DNA from: an uncultured Oscillospiraceae bacterium
GTDB taxonomy: Bacteria; Bacillota; Clostridia; Oscillospirales; Ruminococcaceae
Assembly: GCA_910577365.1 (NCBI GenBank)
Contig: CAJTMU010000018.1
Coordinates: forward strand, 9,832 to 40,452
Direction: 5' to 3'
Length of the DNA: 30,621 nt
Every line of letters begins with the position of its first letter. Position 1 is the first letter of the stretch. The translations under genes and the position numbers were made by a program. Below the pieces are notes generated by a model that made no database searches, had not been told where the DNA came from, and saw nothing but the letters and a program-made list of their open reading frames with translations. Positions 1-8,042 of the stretch are shown piece by piece.

Positions 1-1150
1 TGTCAAGCCCAAAGCCGAACCAGTCGTCCGGTTCATTCTTAACAGGAGATGTCCACGATTTTCCCGTAAATCTGACCCCTATATCCCCGCGGAGATAGAT
101 AGATCTGTCACCATTGAAGCTCACGCGGATAATTTCCTGCTCCCCTGTTCCAGGGGAGGAAATATTAAGCTCGCTGTGCGATTCTCCGCTCCTCGGATTT
201 GTAAAAAAATCCGCCGCCGGACCGTTCTCAAACGGTGAAACCACCACGCCCGATTCCTCACCGATATTCATAATGAATTCATATACGTTTGAATAGTCGA
301 TGCTGCTGCCCATACCGAATACTTTTGCCGAAAAGCCCGCACTTATTGCAAAAAGAGCGGCGCAGTAAACGGCTACCGCAAAATACTTCGAGTAAAAGCT
401 GGCTGACATTGACACTCGCTTGACATATCCCGCGCTCTGCGCTTTTTTGCGAAAACTCTTTTCCTCCTTTAAAGCGTTTTTCCTCGATGAGCTGCACATT
501 GCAAGCCCTCCCGAATATCCCGCCGAAACCGCAGCTACTCCTGCGAAAACCGCCAAAGTCGGCAAAAGCCACACATTAAATTCCAGAGTTTCTGAGATAA
601 ATCTCGGAACGCAAAGACCAATAAACACCAGCAGCGGCGGCATAACCCGCGGTCTTTTGGACATTGAAGCCGCGCATACAAGAGCATACAGCCCGCACAG
701 CAGGCAGCAGCCCATCATCATTCCCTCATTATAAAAAGGATTATAAGCAGTCAGCTGCTCTGCATCATGAAAAAGATGCCCTCTTGGAAACAAAAATCGC
801 CCCTCTGTGAGCATCATCGCCTCGTCTACAAAATACGAAAAGCTCTTCCAAAGCTCCTTGTAATTGCGCCATAGATAAAGCCCCGCCACAAAAAGCATTG
901 CCGGTATCGCAAACCGCTTTTTAACAAACACGAACAGCACCGAAAACCCAACGCTGAACGCTGCCGTTACAAGTGCCATAAGCAGCAAGCTTATATCAAA
1001 CTCATATTCGACGAAAATATACATCATCGAGAACACTGCCAGTGCGCAGCAAATAAGCGTCTTTTTTAGCGTCAGCAGCACGGCGTGCGGCTTCGCGGTG
1101 TAATACCTGTCATAAACCAGCACGCCGCTCGATAGTTCCTTAGTCCTCAT
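1..1150 (-). CDS. Polytopic membrane protein with transglutaminase-type ectodomain, C-terminus beyond the window
   Basis: The frame starts at an ATG at 1150-1148, with AAGGA six bases upstream, and stays open to the left edge, giving 383 residues without a stop. Hydrophobic segments lie near residues 27-47, 52-76, 80-93, 147-165, 170-185, 195-215 and 265-285. After them comes an exported stretch with a YLRG...RFTGKSW pattern near residues 360-372. That pattern resembles the segment before the catalytic domain in TgpA-like membrane transglutaminases, which usually read YLRG...YdG..W. The Cys-His-Asp catalytic domain would lie outside the window, so the assignment is an inference. The tubulin-like gene is 222 bp upstream on the same strand, and a possible promoter lies between them. 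Confidence 0.6.
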   Translation of the reverse strand, partial: MRTKELSSGVLVYDRYYTAKPHAVLLTLKKTLICCALAVFSMMYIFVEYEFDISLLLMALVTAAFSVGFSVLFVFVKKRFAIPAMLFVAGLYLWRNYKELWKSFSYFVDEAMMLTEGRFLFPRGHLFHDAEQLTAYNPFYNEGMMMGCCLLCGLYALVCAASMSKRPRVMPPLLVFIGLCVPRFISETLEFNVWLLPTLAVFAGVAAVSAGYSGGLAMCSSSRKNALKEEKSFRKKAQSAGYVKRVSMSASFYSKYFAVAVYCAALFAISAGFSAKVFGMGSSIDYSNVYEFIMNIGEESGVVVSPFENGPAADFFTNPRSGESHSELNISSPGTGEQEIIRVSFNGDRSIYLRGDIGVRFTGKSWTSPVKNEPDDWFGFGLD

Positions 1151-1339
1151 TTTTTGTCCTTATTTTATTGTTTTTTCCCGCCCCGTGCGGGCTGCCCCAC
1201 ACTGCACGCTGTGAAAGCTCCGCTCCGCCATGCTTCCACAGTTTTCCACAGTAAAATCTTCTGCACCTGCGGTCTTTCTCCCAATTTTTACAAACCTTGC
1301 TTAAAGGCTTACGCGTATGCAAAATACCGCACTCTTCTG

Positions 1340-1368
1340 ATATTATGTAAGAAACGAATATAATTCAA
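1340..1368 (-). promoter_or_regulatory. Possible sigma-A promoter for the transglutaminase-like membrane gene
   Basis: On the minus strand TTGAAT (1368-1363) is separated by 17 bases from TAATAT (1345-1340). It lies just past the stop codon of the tubulin-like gene. It predicts a leader of about 180 nt before the ATG at 1150. No strong terminator was seen between the two genes, so read-through is also possible. Confidence 0.4.
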
Positions 1369-1372
1369 GCCA

Positions 1373-3664
1373 CTAACCGAAAATACGTATGCCATGCTTT
1401 TTCAGCGAATCGTTCACATAAGCATAGCGCATATTTTCCCACAGCTCATACCCCTTAAAGTTTTCCAGCTTTACCCCTCCCGCAACCTGAGTCACAACAG
1501 CTCCCCTGTTCAGCACAGAGCTGTTCCAGATATAGCTCATTCCGTTATATGCCGCTCGCAGCTCCGCTATATCACCGTGGCGCGTTTCTTTCGGGCAGAC
1601 TATGCGGCTTACGGGGATTTTATCAGTCACCTTTGTCGAAATAACAGATTTTTTAAGACACCTCTCAATAATATCTACGACAGAATATTCAACCCCGAAA
1701 AACTCACACATACCGCTGAAATTAAGTCCAAGAAGATAATCAAACATTCTGCCTACGACCTTAACTATTTCCCTTGCCAGTCCGGCTTCCTCATCGGAAG
1801 CCTTAAGTATATTGCAGTCCTTGAAAGCAAAAGAGAATCTTTCCTCCGTAAGCTGCTCACCGATTAACTTATCAAGCTTTTCGGTTATCTCAGAGAACAC
1901 AAACGCCTCGGCAATGCAGCTGTCTTGATTTTCCGCGTTAATTCCCTCCAGAATCGAACCACGGTTAATTGTGATAAGCTCAAATGGCTGAGTAGCCTTA
2001 GCAAGCTCGGTTTTATAATATTCCTCCAGCTTCCCGTAAATCCTTTTATAAAAATCCAGTACTATTCCGCCTGTCCGTAAGCGGCGGTTATACTCCGCAT
2101 AATCCTTTATTTCATAAATATACTGCTCCAGTGCCTTTCCCGCAAAAACCACTGCGGTGCAAAGCTTGCGGTAAGCACCCTTCATGAGGTTCTTTGAGCG
2201 CTGACACTGCTCTTCCATATCCGATACCTCAAAATCTTGTTTAGCTATCGCCACCCTCAGCTCCGAAAGGCACTTCTTTATTATCTCCACCGCATAAAAC
2301 GGACCGCGGTTGATATCCGATTTGGAAACCTCGCACTCGTTTACTATCTCATTTACGATATTCTCCACGCACATTTCCGCGCCCAGCCGCGTCAGTTCCA
2401 CCGTTTCGTCAAGCCATTTTTCGATTTCATGAATGGGTATTTCAAAATCGATTTTCAGTTCCTTCACAGAAAACGCGGGATTCTTCTGCTCGTCAAATTC
2501 AAGCACCGGTATCTGACCCGCCTTTGCTGCCAAATATTTCGCGTCGGGTGTTACTTTACTGCCGTAAAGTCCCAGCCGCATCTGACCCACGCTGTTTCGG
2601 TTAAGCTGCTGATTGAGAAGCGTAAATACCTTTACCGAAAGATAGGACAGTATCTTTCCCAAAGGCAGCTCCACTGCCGCCGCTCCGCATGACAGATATC
2701 GAAATTCGTGGCTTTCGTCTGGACTTAGCATATTATAGGACAAAATACTCTCTGCATCGTCGTCCTTGGTAAAAAGAACTTCCATGCGTGAAACTATCTT
2801 TTCCGCGGCAACGCTCATTGTATATGCATAGCTTTTTTCTGCTGCGGCGATAAAGCAAACCGCAAAGGGCGGCTTATCGGAGCTTACCTCAAAGCTGTCG
2901 GAATATCTCTGGGAAAAGTGCTTCTTGCCGTATTGGAAACGGTCAAGCTCATTTTTGGCAATTATCGTGTTGCCGTAGTAATTGCCCAGTTCCCGCGATT
3001 CCTTTTCCACAAATTCCGCAGTATCAGGGCAGAAAATATATCCGTTTACCTTTAGAGGATACTTCGCGTCGGCAAAAAGCGCTTTTACTATATAGGCGAG
3101 ATCAATAAACATGCCTCCGAAAAAAACGTCCCCCAGATTTCCTGTAATTACAATTTCAAGAGACATATCGCTGCCTTCAAATGCGGACACACACTTGGAA
3201 ATGACCTTTGTGACCCGTTTAATGCAGCTGAAAAGCGCAACGCGACCGCACTGGCGCTTTGAAAGTCCGTAAATCGGCATTGCGGGCGAATAATTTTTAA
3301 GCCCCTCATCAAACCATGAGCGTATGTAATCGGGCATATTTTCGGGCGCGTTAAGACATGGATATATTGCCTCTTCGGGAACTATTTTCACCATCTCATC
3401 TTCGGCGAAAACCGTACCCTCCCAGTCCGCCTCGTCCAGCATCTTCCCATCTCCGATACCTATATAGCGAACCTTTTTATCGTTGCTTCCAAAGCGCCTC
3501 TCCACAAGGTGCTTACAATGCAGCACACAGTCGATACCGTTTCTCCCTGCCCCGATTATTAGAAGGCGGTTGATGCCGAAGCTGTTTTTATGCTTTGTAT
3601 ACAGTTTCTGGATACGCTCGGGCTTAAGCCATTCAATAATTTTCTCTGCCTCCACAAAAATCAC
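1373..3664 (-). CDS. Divergent Tubulin_2/FtsZ-like protein
   Basis: This 763-residue protein has the layout of the bacterial Tubulin_2 family. There is an N-terminal nucleotide-binding start IIGAGRNGID (36-45), a strand ending in VRYIGIG (65-71), the family-like QCGRVALF (138-145), and GNLGDVFFGGMFIDLAY (175-191), which occupies the place of the tubulin signature loop. Family members usually read GGTGSG followed by MFIDLAY, so the glycine-rich GTP loop is degenerate here while the following helix is kept. No signal peptide or membrane segment is evident, so it is probably cytosolic. The start is a GTG with a weak ribosome binding site. A GGAGG inside codons 4-6 could instead serve a start near codons 9-10 (ATT). 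It has its own strong promoter. GTPase activity and polymerisation are unproven. Confidence 0.65.
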   Translation of the reverse strand: MIFVEAEKIIEWLKPERIQKLYTKHKNSFGINRLLIIGAGRNGIDCVLHCKHLVERRFGSNDKKVRYIGIGDGKMLDEADWEGTVFAEDEMVKIVPEEAIYPCLNAPENMPDYIRSWFDEGLKNYSPAMPIYGLSKRQCGRVALFSCIKRVTKVISKCVSAFEGSDMSLEIVITGNLGDVFFGGMFIDLAYIVKALFADAKYPLKVNGYIFCPDTAEFVEKESRELGNYYGNTIIAKNELDRFQYGKKHFSQRYSDSFEVSSDKPPFAVCFIAAAEKSYAYTMSVAAEKIVSRMEVLFTKDDDAESILSYNMLSPDESHEFRYLSCGAAAVELPLGKILSYLSVKVFTLLNQQLNRNSVGQMRLGLYGSKVTPDAKYLAAKAGQIPVLEFDEQKNPAFSVKELKIDFEIPIHEIEKWLDETVELTRLGAEMCVENIVNEIVNECEVSKSDINRGPFYAVEIIKKCLSELRVAIAKQDFEVSDMEEQCQRSKNLMKGAYRKLCTAVVFAGKALEQYIYEIKDYAEYNRRLRTGGIVLDFYKRIYGKLEEYYKTELAKATQPFELITINRGSILEGINAENQDSCIAEAFVFSEITEKLDKLIGEQLTEERFSFAFKDCNILKASDEEAGLAREIVKVVGRMFDYLLGLNFSGMCEFFGVEYSVVDIIERCLKKSVISTKVTDKIPVSRIVCPKETRHGDIAELRAAYNGMSYIWNSSVLNRGAVVTQVAGGVKLENFKGYELWENMRYAYVNDSLKKHGIRIFG

Positions 3665-3757
3665 CCCGAAATATTATTATAGTTCACTGTTAAAAGCTTG
3701 TTTAAATGTTATTTTTGCCGAATGGTTACATCTGTAAAAATAAGGTTTCTCAGTAAT

Positions 3758-3786
3758 ATTATATAATAAATTTGAACAGTTGTCAA
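3758..3786 (-). promoter_or_regulatory. Strong sigma-A promoter of the tubulin-like gene
   Basis: On the minus strand a perfect TTGACA (3786-3781), a 17-base spacer and a perfect TATAAT (3763-3758) are present. The predicted start is near 3751, giving a leader of about 90 nt. Both boxes match consensus, which suggests well-expressed, housekeeping-type transcription. Confidence 0.8.
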
Positions 3787-3934
3787 CACTTAACATCTTA
3801 TTTCCAGCAAAAAAACTTATTTTAAACATGGCGGCATTTGCGTGTGAACTTTCGCAGCAGGCGCGATTCGGGAAATCCTTTTAAATAATTCGCCTTGAAT
3901 CAACATATCTTAACAGCATCACAGATCTTTGTCG

Positions 3935-3965
3935 AAATATCAGAAATCCCCGCCTTACGGCGGGG
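3935..3965 (-). terminator. Rho-independent terminator of the solute-binding lipoprotein gene
   Basis: CCCCGCC and GGCGGGG form a 7-bp GC stem around a 4-base loop (3948-3965). On the minus strand it is followed by a T-rich tail (ATTTCTGATATTT). It lies 8 bp past the stop codon. Confidence 0.7.
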
Positions 3966-3973
3966 ACAAGGTA

Positions 3974-5362
3974 TTATATCAGCGAGTTTATTTCGTCAAC
4001 AGCGGCGTTTATCAAAGGAAAATTTTCAGCGCATCTCCGCTCCCAATTAATGTCATCACCATAAAGAATACCATTAAGCATATCATCTATAACAGCGTTG
4101 GTTTCCTCTGAGAAACATCTGTTTTCGTCAGCCACTCCGCTGAACATATCTGGGTTTCTAAGCTTTTTGAGAATATCCGCCGCGGTTATCTCCGGTTCGG
4201 ATTCTGCCGTTTGCAGTTCCCCGCTTTCCGATGTTATCGCGCAAAGACTTGTTTCAAAAGAATCGGACGTTTCATCCGGAATATCGCCGTAAATATCCAG
4301 ACGGCAGCAGTTTATAAAGCAGCATGCTCCAACAACATTTTTCGCGCCCTTTGGAACAAGATAACCTCGCGTCGAAGCGCGGCAGAAATATTTTTCCGCC
4401 TGCCCGTCCTTAGGATAAGGCACGAAAAACAACTCCGTTTCGTCGGCATACTCTCTGTCCGCAGAGTAAAAAGCTGCAAGCCCCTCCTCCGCAGCTTCAT
4501 CGGAGCAATCCTCCGAAACATTTTGGGCAAATTCTTCCAGCCATTCCGCAGCGCGGGATATTTCCTCCGAGGCAAAATTGTTCGTCAGCTTGCCGTTCTC
4601 GTCCTTACCTATGAGCATTACCCCCGTGGAAGCCATAAAATTTTCCGCGATATCCTTGCCATACAACTCCGCGGCGTTATCATCAGCCAGCACAAACAGC
4701 CGACAGTCCTCCAGAAAGGTTTCCCAAGTCCAGTTATCCTCATCAAGAAGCTCCGCAGGGTCGGGTATACCATATTGTTCAAACAACCCGCGGTTGTAAA
4801 AAAGCAGCTGCGGCGATAAAGTGCTATCCCATGGATAGTAAAAATGCTTTCCGTTAAACTCATAACGTTCAACGTACTCCCCCATGTCTACCCATTGAGG
4901 CGAGGACATATCCATATAAGCGGTCAAGTCCTCATAAATATTCCTCGACATCAGATACGGGTAAGAATTATCCAGCTTGTCCGTAAGGTCAGGGGATGAG
5001 TCGGACTGAATACTCGCAATAAGCTCGTCGGGAAGCTGTCCTTCGGTTACGGTTCTGCTAACGATAAGCCTGCCCGAACCGTCGGGGAAAACATACTGCC
5101 CGCTTGAAGCGTCAAAATACTGAGCCGCATAGGTTTTGCGGTACAGCTCAGCGGAGCTTTGCGGAACAGAACCCGTACCCAGATAAGTTATCACAGGCGT
5201 TTCCAGTTTTACCGTCGGCACTGGTGAGAAGTTGTTCCCGACTATATCCAGCGTCTGCTCCACTTCCGAAGTTTCATCGGTAAGCGGCGCTCCCTTCGCA
5301 CAGGAGCACAGCCCGATAAGCATTCCCGCGCATAGCGCGGCGATCAATATTCTTTTGCTCAC
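3974..5362 (-). CDS. Extracellular solute-binding lipoprotein (SBP_bac_1-like)
   Basis: The 462-residue protein starts at GTG 5362, preceded by AAGGGGG at 8-base spacing. An ATG further upstream at 5428 would lie upstream of the predicted transcription start, so it was rejected. The N-terminus is a lipoprotein signal with lipobox LCSC and the lipid-modified cysteine at residue 21. A serine- and acid-rich linker follows. The rest resembles sugar-type ABC-transporter binding proteins: LIASIQSDSSPDL near the N-lobe, FYYPWDSTLSPQLLFYNRGLFEQYG in the hinge region (written here as one recognisable landmark), and a W-T-W-E-T-F helix. No permease or ATPase gene is adjacent, so it is an orphan binding protein or a sensory lipoprotein. 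The substrate cannot be told from the sequence. Confidence 0.7.
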   Translation of the reverse strand: MSKRILIAALCAGMLIGLCSCAKGAPLTDETSEVEQTLDIVGNNFSPVPTVKLETPVITYLGTGSVPQSSAELYRKTYAAQYFDASSGQYVFPDGSGRLIVSRTVTEGQLPDELIASIQSDSSPDLTDKLDNSYPYLMSRNIYEDLTAYMDMSSPQWVDMGEYVERYEFNGKHFYYPWDSTLSPQLLFYNRGLFEQYGIPDPAELLDEDNWTWETFLEDCRLFVLADDNAAELYGKDIAENFMASTGVMLIGKDENGKLTNNFASEEISRAAEWLEEFAQNVSEDCSDEAAEEGLAAFYSADREYADETELFFVPYPKDGQAEKYFCRASTRGYLVPKGAKNVVGACCFINCCRLDIYGDIPDETSDSFETSLCAITSESGELQTAESEPEITAADILKKLRNPDMFSGVADENRCFSEETNAVIDDMLNGILYGDDINWERRCAENFPLINAAVDEINSLI

Positions 5363-5411
5363 AAGCCGAACCCCCTTCGATAAATCGTTTACACATATTA
5401 TATATTGTATT

Positions 5412-5440
5412 ATTATAACATATTTCAAACATTAAGTCAA
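5412..5440 (-). promoter_or_regulatory. Sigma-A promoter of the solute-binding lipoprotein gene
   Basis: On the minus strand TTGACT (5440-5435) and TATAAT (5417-5412) are separated by 17 bases. The predicted start near 5405 gives a leader of about 43 nt to the GTG at 5362 and rules out the upstream ATG as start. Confidence 0.75.
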
Positions 5441-5479
5441 CCCTAAAATCACGATTACCAAAGTTTCGGCGGCATATTT

Positions 5480-6019
5480 TCAGCCCTCTTCGGAGGTATC
5501 TTTCCCGCCGTTTTCCGCCGAAGCGCGCTTTTTTTCCTTATGAGCCAGCGCCAGTGTTACGATACCGCTGACCAAAGCTATCACAAAGAACATTATAAAA
5601 ATGAAGAATTCCGACAGCATGCCGTTGCGGACTATGTAAATATCCCTGTCATCATTGAGAAAGATTATAAACACATACATTACCGACATACCAATAAGGA
5701 TACTCGCAGTGCGTTCCGCCTTAACTGTTCCCTCAACGCCGAACAGCGCGCCCTTTTTCACCACCCTTATGAGCCAGTACATATAGCACAGCGCCGCCAG
5801 CAGCACTATCGGCGCGAAATATCCCTCGCACCACTTTGCCCCGCATTCCATGATGAGCGTGTTGAGGCTCACCGCCGCACCGAACACCGTCAGTGCCTCG
5901 ATGATAAGCTTCTGGCGCACCTGATTTTGCCGCTCGTCAAAAATTTCCTTCCGATTTATTGGATCAGGCTCACCCATAATTACTTTCTCACAAAATTTGT
6001 CAAATGATTTCAGGCTCAC
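5480..6019 (-). CDS. Uncharacterised membrane protein, paralogue B of an XRE-linked pair
   Basis: This 179-residue protein has a soluble N-terminus, then four predicted transmembrane helices (about 43-60, 68-86, 104-122 and 138-160) and a charged tail. It begins MSLKSFDKFCEKVI and carries EIFDERQNQVRQKLIIEAL, closely matching the next gene's MSMKSFDKFCERLI and EVFDERQRVMQQRLAVEAL. The two are therefore tandem duplicates. Its ATG overlaps the upstream stop by 4 bp (ATGA), so translation is probably coupled. I do not recognise a function. It is the last gene of an operon headed by a small XRE regulator. Confidence 0.65.
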   Translation of the reverse strand: MSLKSFDKFCEKVIMGEPDPINRKEIFDERQNQVRQKLIIEALTVFGAAVSLNTLIMECGAKWCEGYFAPIVLLAALCYMYWLIRVVKKGALFGVEGTVKAERTASILIGMSVMYVFIIFLNDDRDIYIVRNGMLSEFFIFIMFFVIALVSGIVTLALAHKEKKRASAENGGKDTSEEG

Positions 6020-6525
6020 AACGCATCCTCACTTTCCTTTTTCTCCTCATGCCGATTAACGCACAGCATAAATATTCCGCAGCCTGCCAACAGCAAACCG
6101 GATACCATAAACATAAAATCCCCCGAGAGTCTGCCGTAGACAACAAAATAATTCTCCTCGCCTATACCGACGAGATACCGCAGCGCGTTTGACGCACCCA
6201 TAATAATTACCATTGCCGCAGTAACCCTTTGTATGTATTTTCCGCTAACCGGAGCCATACACCCCTTGACCGCGCACCGTATCTGCCACCACAGCAAACA
6301 CAGCGCAACAAACAGAAACGTCGCCGCCATCCAGCTCTCCGCCCATTGGTAAAATATTTCCATCATCATGGTGTTGATGAGCGTCACCCCGACGTATATC
6401 AGCAGCGCCTCGACCGCCAGCCGCTGCTGCATAACGCGCTGACGTTCGTCAAACACCTCCTTTTCACTGCCCGGTTCCGCGAGTATCAATCTCTCACAAA
6501 ACTTATCAAACGACTTCATGCTCAT
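6016..6525 (-). CDS. Uncharacterised membrane protein, paralogue A of an XRE-linked pair
   Basis: The 169-residue protein has four hydrophobic segments in the same order as its neighbour and a conserved N-terminal FDERQ block before the first helix. It lies 14 bp after the XRE gene and overlaps the next gene by 4 bp. The start at 6525 is preceded by GGGAGG at about 6-base spacing. The duplication looks old, because the membrane segments have diverged while the N-terminal 40 residues stay alike. A hetero-oligomer controlled by the linked regulator is possible, but no function can be assigned. Confidence 0.65.
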   Translation of the reverse strand: MSMKSFDKFCERLILAEPGSEKEVFDERQRVMQQRLAVEALLIYVGVTLINTMMMEIFYQWAESWMAATFLFVALCLLWWQIRCAVKGCMAPVSGKYIQRVTAAMVIIMGASNALRYLVGIGEENYFVVYGRLSGDFMFMVSGLLLAGCGIFMLCVNRHEEKKESEDAL

Positions 6526-6539
6526 AAAATTACCTCCCG

Positions 6540-6734
6540 TCAGTTCCAGAAAAGCTCGTCAAGAGTTTTTCCCAGCGCCTTGCATATGTCTATGCAAAGA
6601 TTTATCGTCGGATTGTAGTCGCCGCTTTCCACGGCGCTTATTGTCTGCCGCGTGACCTTCACCTTTTTCGCAAGCTCCTCCTGCGACAGGTCCAGAGCAG
6701 CCCGCGCTGCTTTCATTTTCAAATTTTTCGCCAT
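6540..6734 (-). CDS. Small XRE-family transcriptional regulator
   Basis: This 64-residue protein is a single HTH_3 domain. The helix-turn-helix lies at about residues 14-38 (LSQEELAKKVKVTRQTISAVE), followed by SGDYNPTINLCIDICKALG and the C-terminal TLDELF that ends many minimal XRE regulators. Such regulators commonly sit upstream of small membrane proteins and control their own operon. Here it is the first gene before two paralogous membrane proteins. The ATG has AAGGTG six bases upstream. An inverted repeat in its leader (6756-6791) is a candidate operator or RNA structure. Confidence 0.8.
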   Translation of the reverse strand: MAKNLKMKAARAALDLSQEELAKKVKVTRQTISAVESGDYNPTINLCIDICKALGKTLDELFWN

Positions 6735-6755
6735 TTTATCACCTTATCTTGATTT

Positions 6756-6791
6756 GAATTTTCCGCTTCACCGCCGGCTTGCGGAAAATTC
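6756..6791. repeat. 11-bp perfect inverted repeat in the leader of the XRE operon
   Basis: GAATTTTCCGC (6756-6766) and GCGGAAAATTC (6781-6791) are perfect inverse copies around 14 bases. They lie between the predicted transcription start (about 6863) and the XRE start codon. It could be a regulator binding site or an mRNA hairpin just before the ribosome binding site. Confidence 0.6.
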
Positions 6792-6869
6792 CTGCGCGGG
6801 CGTTACGCTGATGTCCCTTAAGCGCACCTTCGCTTCCCGATTATCACCCCGCTCTTGCATCCTGCACTT

Positions 6870-6898
6870 ATTGTAACATATCTTTTAAATTATGTCAA
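6870..6898 (-). promoter_or_regulatory. Sigma-A promoter of the XRE operon
   Basis: On the minus strand TTGACA (6898-6893) and TACAAT (6875-6870) lie 17 bases apart. The leader is about 130 nt and contains the inverted repeat at 6756-6791. Confidence 0.75.
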
Positions 6899-6910
6899 GT
6901 ATATTTTACA

Positions 6911-6970
6911 AAAAATCAAAAAAATTTTGCACATAGAATTTCGGGGAATATTTCCACAAATCCTATGTGC
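6911..6970 (-). terminator. Rho-independent terminator of spoVT
   Basis: Read on the minus strand, GCACATAGGATTT (6970-6958) pairs with AAATTCTATGTGC (6942-6930), giving 13 bp with one G-U pair. AAAATTTTTTTGATTTTTT follows. It lies 22 bp past the spoVT stop. Confidence 0.75.
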
Positions 6971-6992
6971 AACAATTTTATACTCGTGAGAA

Positions 6993-7535
6993 TTACTCCT
7001 CCATCTGCTTGCCGAAGTACATCGCCGCTGCCTGAACCAGCGCGGACTGCTCTCCAGTAGCTACCTCGCTGTTCTCGCCCGCCAGCATTATTACCGCGCC
7101 GTTAACGTCGCCCTGCGCCAGAATGGGCGAGCAGGCAATCGCGTAGCGGTCTACGCCCTCAATGGGCATAAGGTGCTTGTCCTCCTTGCTCTTGCAAACA
7201 TAGGACTTTCTCTGCTCGATAAGGTCCTCCAATGAGCCTGAAACGCGGCGTTCGATAACCTCCTTCTTGGAAATACCCGAAACCGCTATAACATGGTCGC
7301 GGTCGCATATTACCGCAGGACAGCCGCCCACCTTCGACAGAACGTCGGCATATTGTGAAGCTGTGCCGCTTATCTCTCCCACGGGAGAATACTTTTTAAA
7401 AATAACCTCGCCCTCTGGGCTGGTATAAATTTCAAGGGGGTCGCCCTCGCGGATACGCATGGTTCTGCGTATCTCCTTGGGAATGACGATTCTTCCGAGA
7501 TCGTCAATCCTGCGGACAATTCCTGTCGCTTTCAT
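6993..7535 (-). CDS. spoVT: Stage V sporulation protein T, AbrB-family regulator
   Basis: The 180-residue protein begins MKATGIVRRIDDLGRIVIPKEIRRT, the hallmark SpoVT/AbrB swapped-hairpin DNA-binding domain (about 1-50). A C-terminal GAF-like domain contains CPAVICDRDHVIAVSG (about 80-95). Length and both domains match Bacillus subtilis SpoVT (about 178 residues), which modulates late forespore genes. The start was set at the internal Met (7535) because the upstream ATG at 7556 lies in the ribosome-binding region (AAAGGTAGGA). The gene ends in a clear terminator and appears monocistronic. It indicates an endospore-forming lineage, although whether this organism sporulates cannot be judged from one gene. 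Confidence 0.92.
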   Translation of the reverse strand: MKATGIVRRIDDLGRIVIPKEIRRTMRIREGDPLEIYTSPEGEVIFKKYSPVGEISGTASQYADVLSKVGGCPAVICDRDHVIAVSGISKKEVIERRVSGSLEDLIEQRKSYVCKSKEDKHLMPIEGVDRYAIACSPILAQGDVNGAVIMLAGENSEVATGEQSALVQAAAMYFGKQMEE

Positions 7536-7648
7536 ACATATATTCCTACCTTTCAAATTGGGATATTTTCAAGTGCTGTCTGTGGTAGTGTTTGTTAAAA
7601 CGACAATAATATTCATGAAATTCGACAAAAAACAATCAAAAACAAGCC

Positions 7649-8020
7649 CTATGATAATCCGTAAGTAATACAGAAATCTTCATGGGTCACACAGATGAAC
7701 CACTGAAACGAGCCATCAAATATTTCTGCGTCAATCTCCTCCCACGGTTCAAGTCCGCCGATATAATCGGCTATCTCCGCAAATGATGCCCTATACATTT
7801 TCTTTTCCCGCTCATTGTAAAAATATACCTCGGTGCTGACTTCGATGGGAATTTTTTCAAATTCATCAATGGATAGCAGTTCACCTTTACATTTAAGATT
7901 GGTCCAAAGCAGCCGACAACGCTTTTGTTTTTTAGGGTCATATTCGGCAGCGACAAAGCGCCTTATGAAATTATCCAGCAGCAAATTGGATTCTTTACTG
8001 TTTATTAAATTGCCAACCAC
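7649..8020 (-). CDS. Hypothetical 123-residue protein
   Basis: The start is GTG 8020, with AAAGGAG seven bases upstream. An overlapping ATG two bases after the ribosome binding site opens only a six-codon frame. The protein is soluble and mildly acidic, with no signal peptide. A central part (EVYFYNEREKKMYRASFAEIADYI) and a C-terminal GLEPWEEIDAEIFDG followed by FQWFICVTHED are the visible landmarks. The latter resembles small beta-rich proteins annotated as immunity-like or hypothetical, but I do not recognise the family. It lies 22 bp after the TauE/SafE permease and is probably co-transcribed. No function is proposed. Confidence 0.6.
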   Translation of the reverse strand: MVGNLINSKESNLLLDNFIRRFVAAEYDPKKQKRCRLLWTNLKCKGELLSIDEFEKIPIEVSTEVYFYNEREKKMYRASFAEIADYIGGLEPWEEIDAEIFDGSFQWFICVTHEDFCITYGLS

Positions 8021-8042
8021 GCCATTTCTCCTTTTATTCGAG

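Noticed and set aside
1140..1322. Open frame on the minus strand in the gap before the transglutaminase-like gene
   Set aside because: It overlaps the start of the real gene in another frame, has no ribosome binding site, and its residues (many Arg, Lys, Cys) look like translated non-coding sequence.
1154..1363. Plus-strand open frame in the same gap
   Set aside because: Low-complexity, no ribosome binding site, no resemblance to known proteins; the strand disagrees with both neighbours.
7557..7648. Possible forespore sigma-G promoter for spoVT
   Set aside because: A TGAATA-like box is present, but no convincing CATACTA-like box at the right spacing; too weak to report.
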